Positions 18,659 through 27,638 are shown, counted from the stretch's first letter. The stretch: DNA of 64,000 bases from Acidobacteriota bacterium (GCA_003388555.1 QQVD01000043.1:62001-126000); one strand, 5' to 3'. Notes: a model not told the origin generated them from the sequence alone. A program made the numbers and translations.

Positions 18659-19711
18659 TCAGGGGACGAGCGATTCTCCGATCCTGCTGCGATCGCTCGA
18701 CCAGTAGACGAAGGTGGCGGTGCCGACGACGTGGTCGAGCGCGATGGGGCCCAGATGGCGGCTGTCGTAGCTCTGGCTGCGGTTGTCTCCGAGCACGAAG
18801 ATGTGACCCGACGGCACCACGGTGTCGACGATCACGTCGTGCTGATCGACGAGATGTTGTGCCATCTTGCTCTCACGGATGGCCCATTCTTCCGGCTCGG
18901 CCAGGCCATTGCGCACGAGCTCGTGATCGGCGATCTCGATCCGGTCGCCGGGCAGTCCGACCACTCTCATGACGAAGGGACCGCCATCGGCATCGGGAAG
19001 TGCATAGAGGACGATGTCGCCGTACTCCGGTGGGCCATCCGTGGAACGGTGAAGGCGAGCGACGATGCGGTCGCCGTCGAGAATCGTCGGCTCCATGCTC
19101 ACCGACGCCATGCGGTACGGGTTCACCCGTTGGATGTAGGGAGACGCGAACCACGAGACCCCCTGGAACAGGAGAATCGCGGCGACCGCGACGTACCAGC
19201 GCTCGAACCACGCTCGCCGACTGCGTGTGGGGGCGACGAGACGCGCGGCATCGGCAGCACTCCACAGGCGAAGCACCCACAGCGCCAGGACGAGCGCGAC
19301 CATTGGCAGGAAGGCCACGCCGAGTGCTCCCGTCAGCATCAGCAAGACGAGCGCCGCAAATCCCAGCCAGACCAGTAGAGCCCGATTCAGATGCCCGGCA
19401 TACATCTGGCCAACGCCCGGCGTGACCAGCGAGGCCAGGAAGGCGAAGGTGCGCCGCGCACGTGGGCTGCCGAGGGCCGTGGCGTGTAGGACGCCGACAT
19501 ACCGAAGGCCCAGAAGGGTCGTCACCAGCCCTACGACGAGAAAGCCGGCGGTGAGGACGAGTGTGGCGCCGTCGCGATCACCGACCTGGATCATCCGCCA
19601 GGCGCCCAGAACGCCGAAGAGGAGGAGGAAGGCGCCCGTGGCGAGCGCTAACGTGCCGACGACGACAGCCAGCAGCCGCGGTGCCGCGCGCTTGCCGCTC
19701 GCATGATTCAT
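18659..19711 (-). CDS. Signal peptidase I-like protein with extra N-terminal membrane domain
   Basis: 350 residues from ATG 19711 (a GTG lies one codon upstream); GGGGTGAG precedes it. Residues ~1-160 contain five or so membrane segments, including LASLVTPGVGQMYAGHLNRALLVW, a TM2/DUF5683-like module often fused to LepB in this kind of bacterium. From ~170 it is S26 peptidase: NPYRMASVSMEPTILDGDRI supplies the nucleophile Ser205, and box E GHIFVLGDNRSQSYDSRHLGPI is intact. However box D reads FVMRVVGLPGDRIEI: the position of the general-base Lys (E. coli Lys145, KRxVGLPGD) is Met248, an AAG-to-ATG-sized change. Either activity is lost, another residue substitutes, or it is a sequence error. 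Confidence 0.85.
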   Translation of the reverse strand: MNHASGKRAAPRLLAVVVGTLALATGAFLLLFGVLGAWRMIQVGDRDGATLVLTAGFLVVGLVTTLLGLRYVGVLHATALGSPRARRTFAFLASLVTPGVGQMYAGHLNRALLVWLGFAALVLLMLTGALGVAFLPMVALVLALWVLRLWSAADAARLVAPTRSRRAWFERWYVAVAAILLFQGVSWFASPYIQRVNPYRMASVSMEPTILDGDRIVARLHRSTDGPPEYGDIVLYALPDADGGPFVMRVVGLPGDRIEIADHELVRNGLAEPEEWAIRESKMAQHLVDQHDVIVDTVVPSGHIFVLGDNRSQSYDSRHLGPIALDHVVGTATFVYWSSDRSRIGESLVP

Positions 19712-20127
19712 CACTTCTCACCCCCCAAAGGTTGCACGTGGCAGCCCACGCGCAGGCGTCTCGTCCAGTCCTCAGTCAGCGATCGAATGGAATGAGCGAA
19801 GGCTACAGCAAGTCGAGCTCGATCTGCCTAGAGGTCGGAGCGATGGAGGCGAACCGAGTCCTACTTCGGCCTGCGCTCGTGTCTCCTCGTGGGCGGGGGC
19901 TCGAGCCGAGAGGTTCCTTCCTCGAGGCGGTGGAAGAGTCTGCACGGGGGGCTTGCCACACAAGAGTCGATTCTGTGTGGTAGAAGCAGCTGCGGTGCTC
20001 GAGCGTCGTTCTAGCGTTTGACCCTTGTCGAGAAGGCTGGCGAGAGCGGATTCCAGACTTCGGGCTCGTAGCGGCGTCGAGCCGCGCCACGCTTGACGCA
20101 CGCACTGCGCATGCACCCGAGAGCTTG
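19712..20127. other. Intergenic region, no gene seen
   Basis: 416 bases between the divergently read signal peptidase-like gene and a small plus-strand gene. I see no coding bias, repeat or hairpin that stands out. Confidence 0.4.
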
Positions 20128-20382
20128 ATGAGCAAGAAGCCACTTGAGGTACGAGAATCGTCCGACGGGACCCGCGAGGCCTCGGGTCAGCGGGCGCGGC
20201 GCGAAGAGCGCAGCCTGGCGCAGCAGGGCACGGCCGAGCTGCGGCGCTCGCTCGAGGTCGACAGCACACCGCGACGCGCTCTCGTGGCTCGGATACTCGA
20301 GGAGCTCGAGGCCACAGGGGAGCGGGGCCTGCCCGGCGGGATGACGCCGGAGGCGCTGGTCCGCGCCGATCGCCTCAGGTGA
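20128..20382 (+). CDS. Small hypothetical protein
   Basis: 84 residues from ATG 20128, with GAGAG a few bases upstream. Codons are strongly G/C-ending, unlike the flanks, which supports coding. The protein is charged and helical (RARREERSLAQQGTAELRRS, ALVARILEELEATG), without signal peptide or recognised domain. Confidence 0.5.
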   Translation: MSKKPLEVRESSDGTREASGQRARREERSLAQQGTAELRRSLEVDSTPRRALVARILEELEATGERGLPGGMTPEALVRADRLR

Positions 20383-20610
20383 GAGCCGCTGACGTCAGGA
20401 GGCGTCGGGCGCTGACAGTGTGGAGTCGGTACTGGGTGCGTCGGCTTCGCCGCAGCTCGTTGGCGGAGGCTCCATGGTCTGGTCGGTCCAAGCCGGAATG
20501 GCCAAGAGCCGACCAGCCACGGGCGATCTGAATATCCGAGCGGCCATCGAAAGCGTGACCTCCAGCTCTGCTTGTCGGCCGACCTGGCCGCGGCGACCTG
20601 CCCCGGCCCC

Positions 20611-21444
20611 TCAGCGCGCCGACTCTCCCAGCCAGCGCCGCGGTGCCGCCGCCGGGCCGTAGGTGAGCCCGAACTGGTGCAGGGCGCGCTGGGTCACGAA
20701 GTCGAGACACTCCTGGACCGAGTCGGTGACCAGCAGCAGTTCGAGGTCTTCGGCGGAGATGCGTTTGCTGGCCAGGAGCCGGTGGTCGAGGAAGTCGATG
20801 AGCGGCTGCCAATAGGCGCGGTCGACGAGCACGATGGGGAAGTCCTGCAGCTTGCCGGTCTGCACCAGGGTGAGGACCTCGAAGATCTCGTCGAGGGTGC
20901 CGTAGCCGCCGGGCAGGGCGATGAAGGCGTAGGAGTACTTCACCAGCATCACCTTGCGCACGAAGAAGTAGCGGAAGGTGATCCAGCGGTCGAGGTAGGG
21001 GTTGTGGCCCTGCTCCTCGGGCAGCTCGATGTTGCAGCCCACCGAGCGGCCGCCGGCTTCGCGGGCGCCGCGGTTGGCCGCCTCCATGACGCCGGGTCCG
21101 CCGCCCGTCATCACGGTGAAGCCCATCTTCGCCAGCCCGCTGCCGATGGCGCGTGCCGTCTCGTAGCTGGGCTGTCCCTCGCTGGTGCGCGCCGAGCCGA
21201 ACACGGTGACGCAGGGGCCGACGAAGTGCAGCCGGCGGAAGCCGCGCAGGAACTCGGCGGCGATGCGCAGCAGCCGCAGCAGCTCGGAGCCGCGGCGCTG
21301 CGGCCCGCGCAGGAAAGGGATCTCTTCGTTCGAGCTCGGCGCCCTGCCCCAGTCTTCGTCCTCGACCGCCGCCTCGCCGGGGGATTCGATGCCGGAGTGC
21401 ACGCGCTCCTCGACGGGCTTGCCCGGCTGCTCTCGCGAGGTCAT
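20611..21444 (-). CDS. LOG-family Rossmann protein (TIGR00730)
   Basis: 277 residues. The lysine-decarboxylase-like LOG fold is shown by VTVFGSAR, the nucleotide-binding MTGGGPGVMEAANRGAREAGG and the signature ALPGGYGTLDEIFEVLTLVQ. Characterised members cleave N6-substituted or plain nucleoside 5'-monophosphates to base and ribose phosphate (cytokinin-activating in plants). The ~65-residue acidic N-terminal extension before the Rossmann core is common in the longer bacterial subgroup. It lies 21 nt downstream of the OsmC-like gene on the same strand. Confidence 0.88.
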   Translation of the reverse strand: MTSREQPGKPVEERVHSGIESPGEAAVEDEDWGRAPSSNEEIPFLRGPQRRGSELLRLLRIAAEFLRGFRRLHFVGPCVTVFGSARTSEGQPSYETARAIGSGLAKMGFTVMTGGGPGVMEAANRGAREAGGRSVGCNIELPEEQGHNPYLDRWITFRYFFVRKVMLVKYSYAFIALPGGYGTLDEIFEVLTLVQTGKLQDFPIVLVDRAYWQPLIDFLDHRLLASKRISAEDLELLLVTDSVQECLDFVTQRALHQFGLTYGPAAAPRRWLGESAR

Positions 21445-21465
21445 CTCCAGAGAGGGTACTCCTCT

Positions 21466-21924
21466 TCAGGCGGTCGCCTCGGCCTGCGCTGCGGCGGGTC
21501 GCACGACGGCATCGACGTGCACCTCGGCGTGCAGCGAGTTGGCGATCAGACTCGCGGCTCCGGCCTGCTCGAGGAGGCGCCGGGCCATCGCCAGGTCGGT
21601 ACCGGCTGGCACCTCGAGCTCGGCGCGCGTGTCGATGCGGGTGAACCGTGTGGTGCCGTCGGCGCGGTCGAGGGTGCCCTCGGTCGAGCTGTGCAGCGAC
21701 GTCCAGTCCAGCTTCGAGACGCGGGCGATGGTGCGGAAGGTGAGCACGAAGCAGTCGGCGACGGCGGCCACGAGCAGTGTCTCGGGAGACCAGAGATCAC
21801 CAGAGCCGCCGTACTCCTCCGGCGGCCCAGAGCGCAGGGCCGGCAGTTGGTGGCTGTCGAGGAGGATGTCGCCCTCGTCGGCGGCGCGTGCGCTCACCGA
21901 GTGGCGGTGGGGAAGCGATTTCAT
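21466..21924 (-). CDS. OsmC-like protein lacking the second catalytic cysteine
   Basis: 152 residues with the OsmC/Ohr fold pattern: GGSGDLWSPETLLVAAVADCFVLTF holds the peroxidatic-type Cys58. In OsmC/Ohr a second Cys precedes the ISNSL-like segment; here that position is Ser125 (AASLIANSL), and the protein has only one cysteine. Thiol peroxidase activity by the usual two-Cys route is therefore doubtful. It is between CBS and LOG genes with short gaps (38 and 21 nt), so the three are probably one operon. Confidence 0.85.
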   Translation of the reverse strand: MKSLPHRHSVSARAADEGDILLDSHQLPALRSGPPEEYGGSGDLWSPETLLVAAVADCFVLTFRTIARVSKLDWTSLHSSTEGTLDRADGTTRFTRIDTRAELEVPAGTDLAMARRLLEQAGAASLIANSLHAEVHVDAVVRPAAAQAEATA

Positions 21925-21962
21925 CGTGAAGCGTCTCGGCTCGTGGCGGCTGTCGATCGCCG

Positions 21963-22382
21963 TCAGGTGTTCCTCTTCTTCTTCCTCGACTCCGACGGTG
22001 CCGGCTTGGCCACGAAGCGGTGACCTTCGACCAGCTTCAGCAGGTCGAACGAGCTGATGATGCCGACGATCTTCTTCTCCTTGGTCACCACGACGTGGTG
22101 CACCTTGCGCCGGCGCATCACCCGCGCCGCCATCGACACGTCGTTGTACTCGGGGATGGTGTAGACGCGTTCGGTCATCACCTTGCTGAGAGGGGTGCCT
22201 TCGTTCAGCTCGCCGGCGAGGTCGGTGGTGGAGACAATGCCGAGCACCTCGCCGTCGGAGCCGACGATCGGCAGCGCACTGAGGCGCCTCTTCTTCACCA
22301 GCTCACGCGCGTCGGTGACGGTGTTGTGACGCTGCAGGGTGAGCACGCGCTTTTGCATCAGATCGTGGATCTTGACGTTCAC
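21963..22382 (-). CDS. Two-CBS-domain protein
   Basis: 139 residues from GTG 22382. Two CBS motifs occupy nearly the whole length: IHDLMQKRVLTLQRHNTVTDA with LPIVGSDGEVLGIVSTTDLAG, then VMTERVYTIPEYNDVSMAA with VVTKEKKIVGIISSFDLLKLVEG. Such proteins sense adenine nucleotides and regulate partners. The Lys-rich tail (SRKKKRNT) is unusual. First gene of the likely CBS-OsmC-LOG operon. Confidence 0.9.
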   Translation of the reverse strand: MNVKIHDLMQKRVLTLQRHNTVTDARELVKKRRLSALPIVGSDGEVLGIVSTTDLAGELNEGTPLSKVMTERVYTIPEYNDVSMAARVMRRRKVHHVVVTKEKKIVGIISSFDLLKLVEGHRFVAKPAPSESRKKKRNT

Positions 22383-22734
22383 TTCGCTCGCCGCCCTTTC
22401 GAGGTCGTCGTCGGGGGGTGGGCCGTGGCGGAGAATGCGCCGCGGTGACCGCTTCCCAAGCTGATTCCCACACTAAGCGCGCCGGCCCCGCCGCTTCACT
22501 GACGGAAAACCACGACATCTCTGCGGGAAAGCGCTGGCTCGGAGCGCGCCAGAGTCCGCTGCGCGGCGAGGATCCCGGCGCAGGCGCCAGGTGTTTTGGC
22601 TGGCGCTGCGCTCGGGGCCTGTGGCGCGCTGTCTCGAGGAGGAGTGAGTCCGCTGAGGCCGTCCTCCTCCGCGGGCGCCGCGCTTTTCCGGTCTGGTGTT
22701 CTTCGTGGCGGCTCCCGCGCCGCGGCGGCCTTGG
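22383..22734. other. Intergenic region, no gene seen
   Basis: 352 bases between the CBS operon and the end of the cysteine-rich gene. It would hold the CBS operon promoter and the 3' end of the secreted peptide transcript. No coding bias or clear hairpin was identified. Confidence 0.4.
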
Positions 22735-23157
22735 CTAGTCGCAGTAGCAGCGCGGCTTGCGTGTGCACTTGCACTTGCCGTTGACGTCCCAGCGGAAGGC
22801 GCCGGTGACGCAGTGGGCCGCCTCGCCCTTGCCGCAGGAGATCGAGCAGCCGCCGCAGCAGGCCACCGACTTCGCCTTGCACGACGACGCGGCGGCGCCG
22901 GGCGCGGCGGTGGCGGTGAGGATCTGGCGCACCTGCTGTTCGGTGAGGTGCTGTGGCGAGGCCGAGACGAGGGGCTTGAGCTCCTCCGAGGTCACCTCGG
23001 TCGCGGCCGGCTGCTCGACGTGGGCGTCGGCGTTCGGCGTCGCCAGCGCCTCTCCGGGAGGCGTGGCGGCAGTGGCGGAGAGAGCGGCGGGCAGACAGAG
23101 GGCGAAGAAAAGCACCATGGCGAACGTAGAGAGATGCGCGGGCGGGCGTCGAGTCAT
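22735..23157 (-). CDS. Secreted cysteine-rich small protein
   Basis: 140 residues. ATG 23157 is chosen because GGAGGAG precedes it at 5 nt; the open frame runs further upstream without a ribosome site. Residues ~1-32 are a signal peptide (TFAMVLFFALCLPAALSATA). A ~60-residue Glu/Thr/Ala-rich spacer with HLTEQQVRQILTA follows. The last ~48 residues contain ten cysteines: SSCKAKSVACCGGCSISCGK, then HCVTGAFRWDVNGKCKCTR and RCYCD. This suggests a disulfide-knotted or metal-binding extracellular module, possibly released from a propeptide. Family not recognised. Confidence 0.7.
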   Translation of the reverse strand: MTRRPPAHLSTFAMVLFFALCLPAALSATAATPPGEALATPNADAHVEQPAATEVTSEELKPLVSASPQHLTEQQVRQILTATAAPGAAASSCKAKSVACCGGCSISCGKGEAAHCVTGAFRWDVNGKCKCTRKPRCYCD

Positions 23158-23416
23158 GAGTTCTCCTCCAGTGTGGTGGGTCCTGTGGGAGTGGACGGAC
23201 CCGGATCGGCGTTTTTCGGCAGTGGAGGTCGCATGGCGAAGCAGCCACTTCGTCGACCGAGGCCTTCGTCGCCAAGACCGGCGGCGCTGTCCGTCTGTGC
23301 CCCCGACTGGCGTTGAACTCTCACAGGAGTCCCTGGGAGTCCAAGAGAACGTCTCGTGAGGGGAGCTGGAGCTTTGGCTGCAGCGACTCACGGCGCAGCG
23401 GAGGGAGGAGGCGAGC

Positions 23417-25165
23417 ATGGCCTCGGCGGCGATCGTCATCGGCATCGCGAACACCGAGCACCTGACGCCGCTGCAGGGGGCGGTGCCGGGGGCGCACGAC
23501 TTCGCTCAGTGGGCTGGGGGTCAGGGGATGGACGTCACCCTGATCACCGACGAAGGCGGCAGGAAGGTGCGCCTGAGCGACCTGATCGACGCCGTGGACC
23601 CGATCGTCGAGGCGCGCACCTACGAGAAGCTGGTGGTCTTCTTCGCCGGCCACGGCTTCCTGCTGGCGCCGCAGACCGAGGTTTGGCTGCTGCCGGAGGG
23701 CCTCGAGCGCTCGAGCGAGGCGGTGAACGTGTCGCTGTCGCGCAACGGCGCGCGCTACTGCGGCATACCCCACGTGATCTTCGTCTCCGACGCCTGCCGC
23801 TCGGGCGGCACGTCGCACCGCCACCGCCAGGTGCTCGGCGGCTCGATGTTCCCGGTGCCGGCGGCGCTCGACCAGGACGCCGAGATCGACACCTTCTACG
23901 CCTGCCGTCCGGGCGACCCGGCGCTCGAGTTCAAGGACGACGTCGAAGCCGCCACGAATCACAAGGGCATCTTCACCGAGTGCATGCTGCGCGCCCTCGG
24001 GGGCTTGGAGCCCGAGGTGCTCGAGCAGGACGCCGCGGCGGGCGTGCCCTACGTGGTGCGCAGCTTCAGGCTGCGCGACCACCTGCGCAGGACGGTGCCG
24101 GCGCGCGCCGAGGCGATCTCGATCAAGCTGGCGCAGGCGCCCGAGGTGCGCGCCGAGTCGCACCCGCCGAAGTACTTCGCGGCGGTGCGCAGCGTGCCGG
24201 CGGGCATGACGATCCCGACGGGTGGGCCGCCCGCGGCGCCGGACGACTCCGACGGCCTGGACGTGGCGGCCTACTCGGCGGCGCTGCGCGACCTTACGCC
24301 CGAGCCCTACATCGAGCAGCCGGCAGACCTCGCGGCGCCGCGCGGCGAAGCGCAGGAGCGCTTCCGCTCGCAGATCGACGTGCTCGAGCAGCAGCTCGGA
24401 AGGCCGGCGTTCGAGACCGAGACCGGCTTCACGGTGCACGCTGCGGTGCGCTCGGTGACCCTCGGTGGCGGCATCGGCCACGACCTGTTCCACGAGGACG
24501 TCGGCGGCCAGGACGTGCAGCACGTGCGCGTGCACTGCGGGTACGACGCGGTGGCCTCGGCCCTGGTGGAGTTCGAGGACGGCACCGGCACGGTGGTGGC
24601 GATCAAGCCCGGCTTCGTCGGCGCCATCCAGGCCGAAGGGCAGCGGGTCGTCAACGTCAACTACACGCCGGCGGTGGGTACCCCGCTGTGGATCGACGAG
24701 GAGATCGGGAACCGGATGCCGGCGGTGTTGCGGCGGCGAGCCTACGTGGCGGCGGCGACGCGCAACGGCGTCTTCGATCCGCAGGAGGATCCGGGCTACG
24801 CCGGGCGCTTCCTGCGCATGCTCAAGCGCGTGGACCCGACGCTCGGCGTCTATGCCGCCTACGCCTACCACGAGGCCGGCAACCTGAAGAGCGTGCGCAG
24901 CGTGCTCGCCTACATGCGCGACGACCCGCCGCCGGTGCCCTACGACGTCGCGCTGCTGGCGCAGATCGAGCGCGCCCAGTGGCCGGCGACGGCGCCGTTC
25001 GGCCCGATGCTGACCCAGGGGTGGGCGCTGCTCGCGCTCGGCGGCGACGCTGCGGCGAACCTGGCGCCGCTGCGCCAGCACCTGCTGCCGGCGCTGTGGA
25101 ACACCCTCGACGAGGACGGCGTGCGCTGGGTGCGCGAGCGCCTCGAGTCAGGAGAGCTGCAATGA
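23417..25165 (+). CDS. Caspase-like (C14) cysteine protease
   Basis: 582 residues; ATG 23417 follows GAGGGAGGAGG. Residues 1-150 are a caspase-hemoglobinase fold: AIVIGIANTEHLTPLQGAV at the start, catalytic His79 in VVFFAGHGF, and Cys127 in VSDACRSGG, both preceded by hydrophobic beta strands as in metacaspases. The remaining ~400 residues are not recognised and may be the recognition or effector-binding part; they include a beta-rich stretch (VVAIKPGFVGAIQ) and a helical C-terminus. No membrane segment or NTPase domain is seen. The stop overlaps an alpha/beta hydrolase start (ATGA), so the two are strictly coupled. Prokaryotic caspase-like proteins often work in suicide or defence modules; that role is inferred. 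Confidence 0.88.
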   Translation: MASAAIVIGIANTEHLTPLQGAVPGAHDFAQWAGGQGMDVTLITDEGGRKVRLSDLIDAVDPIVEARTYEKLVVFFAGHGFLLAPQTEVWLLPEGLERSSEAVNVSLSRNGARYCGIPHVIFVSDACRSGGTSHRHRQVLGGSMFPVPAALDQDAEIDTFYACRPGDPALEFKDDVEAATNHKGIFTECMLRALGGLEPEVLEQDAAAGVPYVVRSFRLRDHLRRTVPARAEAISIKLAQAPEVRAESHPPKYFAAVRSVPAGMTIPTGGPPAAPDDSDGLDVAAYSAALRDLTPEPYIEQPADLAAPRGEAQERFRSQIDVLEQQLGRPAFETETGFTVHAAVRSVTLGGGIGHDLFHEDVGGQDVQHVRVHCGYDAVASALVEFEDGTGTVVAIKPGFVGAIQAEGQRVVNVNYTPAVGTPLWIDEEIGNRMPAVLRRRAYVAAATRNGVFDPQEDPGYAGRFLRMLKRVDPTLGVYAAYAYHEAGNLKSVRSVLAYMRDDPPPVPYDVALLAQIERAQWPATAPFGPMLTQGWALLALGGDAAANLAPLRQHLLPALWNTLDEDGVRWVRERLESGELQ

Positions 25166-26025
25166 GGATCGTCTTCATCCACGGCCGCTCGCAGGGCGGC
25201 AAGGACCCGGTGGCGCTGCGCAAGGAGTGGGAGGACTCGTTCGACGAAGGCCTCGCCAACTGCGGCCTGCAGAGGCCAGCCGGTCTCGAGATCCGCCTGC
25301 CGTTCTACGGCGACCTGGTCGACGACCTCGTCGCCCAGCTCGAGGCGCCGCTGGTGGCCGACGTGGTGGAGCGCGGCGCCGACGCCGACGACGACGAGGC
25401 CGAGTTCCGCGGCGAGTTCCTCGCTGAGCTCGCCGAGGGCAACCGCATCGCTGCCGACGAGATCGCCCAGAACTACGAGGGCGACGTCACCGAGCGGGGT
25501 CCGCTCAACTGGCGCTGGGTGCGGGCGATCATGAAGACGCTCGACAAGTCGAAGAAGCTCGGCTCGCTGGCGATCGACAGCTTCACCCGCGACGTCTACG
25601 TCTACCTCACCAAGGAGGTCGTGCGGCGCCGCATCCTCGACCTGGTCGAGAGAGACCTCGGCGGCTCGCCCTGCGTCGTCGTCGGCCACTCGCTCGGCTC
25701 CGTCGTCGGCTACGACCTGCTGCGTCGCTCCAACCACCAGGTGGCGCGCTACGTCACCCTCGGCTCACCCCTCGCCGTGCGCGCCGTCAAGCGCCGCCTG
25801 CAGGCGCCCCTGGTGATGCCGGCGAAGACCACGAGCTGGTACAACGCGCTCGACCGCCAGGACCCCGTGTCGCTCTATCCCCTCGACGCCGAGAACTTCG
25901 GCCTGCAGCCCCCGATCGTCAACTACTCCGGCGTCGACAACCCCACCGACAACCAGCACGGCATCGTGGGGTACCTGCCGGACCGGTGGGTGGCGGCGGC
26001 GATCCATGGGGGTTTGGGGGTTTAG
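25162..26025 (+). CDS. Alpha/beta hydrolase coupled to caspase-like gene
   Basis: 287 residues from ATG 25162, overlapping the protease stop. The protein begins MRIVFIHGRSQGGKDP (oxyanion-type HGxS near the N-terminus) and has the nucleophile elbow VVVGHSLGSVVGYDLL (GHSLG). Asp and His candidates are in LDRQDPVSL and NQHGIVGYLPD. An acidic lid-like segment (~70-110) separates strand 1 from the elbow. Lipases or esterases with this layout can damage membranes; pairing with a caspase suggests the protease activates or controls it, but no cleavage site has been identified. Confidence 0.85.
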   Translation: MRIVFIHGRSQGGKDPVALRKEWEDSFDEGLANCGLQRPAGLEIRLPFYGDLVDDLVAQLEAPLVADVVERGADADDDEAEFRGEFLAELAEGNRIAADEIAQNYEGDVTERGPLNWRWVRAIMKTLDKSKKLGSLAIDSFTRDVYVYLTKEVVRRRILDLVERDLGGSPCVVVGHSLGSVVGYDLLRRSNHQVARYVTLGSPLAVRAVKRRLQAPLVMPAKTTSWYNALDRQDPVSLYPLDAENFGLQPPIVNYSGVDNPTDNQHGIVGYLPDRWVAAAIHGGLGV

Positions 26026-26105
26026 AGGCAAAGGTCACAGCATACTCGGAGACTTCCTGCGCGACTCGGGAGAGATCGCCATCGGTCATTTGTGAGTGGA
26101 TCGGC

Positions 26106-27638
26106 CTAGTCGCCCTTGCGGTCGACCTTCCATTTGAGACCGAAGTTGGCGCTGAGCTTCTCGTCGACCTCGCCGAGGAACTCGTCGCGATTGGCCCAGA
26201 TGGCTGAGAGCGAGACCGAGGTGCCGTTGGTCAGACGCTGGGTGAGAGTCGCCGTGTAGACCTGCCGGTTGTGCCGCATCTCCTCACTGTCACCGGTGGG
26301 ATCCTCGTAGGCCGCCTCGAAGTCGAGCCGCATGCTGTCCTCGCTGCCGGCCTGGAGGATGCTCGGCCCGGCGAGCTCGAAGCCGTAGGTGAGACTGCCA
26401 ACCCACTTGTCGCGTGCCGGCAGAGAAAGCGTCAGCGGATTCTCCTCGGCTCCGTCGTCGAACTCGTAGCGGTCGTCCTGCCGGTACTGGATCGAGATGG
26501 AGAGTCGATTGGCCTTCTCGCCGCGGTCGGGATGGTCGGCGAGGAACCTCTCCAGACAACTCTTCTGGCTGGAAAATTCAGGCTTGGTGACGTACATCCT
26601 TCCGAGCCTGGATCCCTGATGGACGGCCTCGCAGAGTTCCTTCTGCGCGTGGCCTCTCGCCCAGCGAGCGAACTGGTTGATGTTGCCGAAACCCTTTTCG
26701 AAGGAGAGGTCGTAGAGCCACTGTGAGACGCCGGTCAGCTCGTCGCGCTCTTTGCGAGTGACGTCGAGCACGAGCTGAGGCTGGTTGTTGATCAGCTCGG
26801 AGATGCTCTCGAGACTGCTGTCGATGGCGGCAAGGCGCTTCTTCTCCTCGGTGACGGCCGCTCGGATCGCGGCCTCGACTTCGGTGGCCTGCTCTCGTTC
26901 GACTGGGCTGAAGGAACTTCGGTTCTTGACGAAGAGATCGGGCGACACGGCGGGATTGGTGGAGGACGACAGCAGACGCGCACGCTCGCGCAGACTGTCC
27001 TTCGCCTTTGCCTCGGCGTTCTCGGCAAGAGTCTCGGCGAAGGCTGCGTCGAGATAGTCGACATAGTCCTGCGGATTGCGTCCCCACCGATAGAACCCCG
27101 AGTTCTCCTCCAGTGAGATCCGGAAGCGGATGTCGACGGTGTCGAAATCCTCGAGATCCTCCTCCAGCGCCGCCTTCTTGTCCGCGAGGCCCTCCTCTGG
27201 GATGAGCTTCGTCAGCTGGTCGAACAGCTCGGGATCGGTGAGCTGAGCACCGAGTGAGTAGGCGAGCGGTCCAGTGCGTCCGCTGAATAGGGGATTGTCG
27301 AAGCCCAGACGCAGGCCGTCGGCCTCGAGGCCTCCGACCCCGACGGTCGAGAGGAAACCGGGAAGGAAGTCGGTGAGGCTCGAGGCAAGCTGCGGATCGA
27401 TTCCCGGAGCGATCAGCTCGGAGAGCTGCGCGTAGGTCGCCTGCACCGCGATCTCGTCTGCGGGCTTGCGGAGCAGCCGCTGAAAGCAGTCGAGCAGCGT
27501 CTCATCGGCATCGATGCAGATGGCGTCGCCGGGGTCTTGCGCAGAGATCGGGCCGATGGCGAGCAGGCCCAGGAGCGAGCCGGCGATGAGCCAGGTGAGG
27601 AGATGCGATCTGCGAGGGGTGGAGTTGGAGGAGCACAT
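26106..27638 (-). CDS. Secreted or outer-membrane hypothetical protein
   Basis: 510 residues with a signal peptide (LTWLIAGSLLGLLAIGPISAQ). The middle (~200-300) is helical and coiled-coil-like; the last ~130 residues alternate strands (LSISIQYRQDDRYEF, WVGSLTYGFELAG, YTATLTQRLTNGTSVSLSAIW, ANFGLKWKVD), consistent with a C-terminal beta-barrel segment. No family recognised. ATG 27638 shares its A with the TGA of the 128-residue gene upstream, so the two are coupled. Confidence 0.7.
   Translation of the reverse strand: MCSSNSTPRRSHLLTWLIAGSLLGLLAIGPISAQDPGDAICIDADETLLDCFQRLLRKPADEIAVQATYAQLSELIAPGIDPQLASSLTDFLPGFLSTVGVGGLEADGLRLGFDNPLFSGRTGPLAYSLGAQLTDPELFDQLTKLIPEEGLADKKAALEEDLEDFDTVDIRFRISLEENSGFYRWGRNPQDYVDYLDAAFAETLAENAEAKAKDSLRERARLLSSSTNPAVSPDLFVKNRSSFSPVEREQATEVEAAIRAAVTEEKKRLAAIDSSLESISELINNQPQLVLDVTRKERDELTGVSQWLYDLSFEKGFGNINQFARWARGHAQKELCEAVHQGSRLGRMYVTKPEFSSQKSCLERFLADHPDRGEKANRLSISIQYRQDDRYEFDDGAEENPLTLSLPARDKWVGSLTYGFELAGPSILQAGSEDSMRLDFEAAYEDPTGDSEEMRHNRQVYTATLTQRLTNGTSVSLSAIWANRDEFLGEVDEKLSANFGLKWKVDRKGD

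Noticed and set aside
24940-25737. Minus-strand frame with protein-like stretches
   Set aside because: Antisense to the hydrolase; GxSxG and the overlapping ATGA start support the plus strand.
23356-26025. Single 889-residue frame covering both protease and hydrolase region
   Set aside because: Its first 600 residues are Arg/Ala-rich frame shadow of the caspase-like gene; only the part from ATG 25162 is real.
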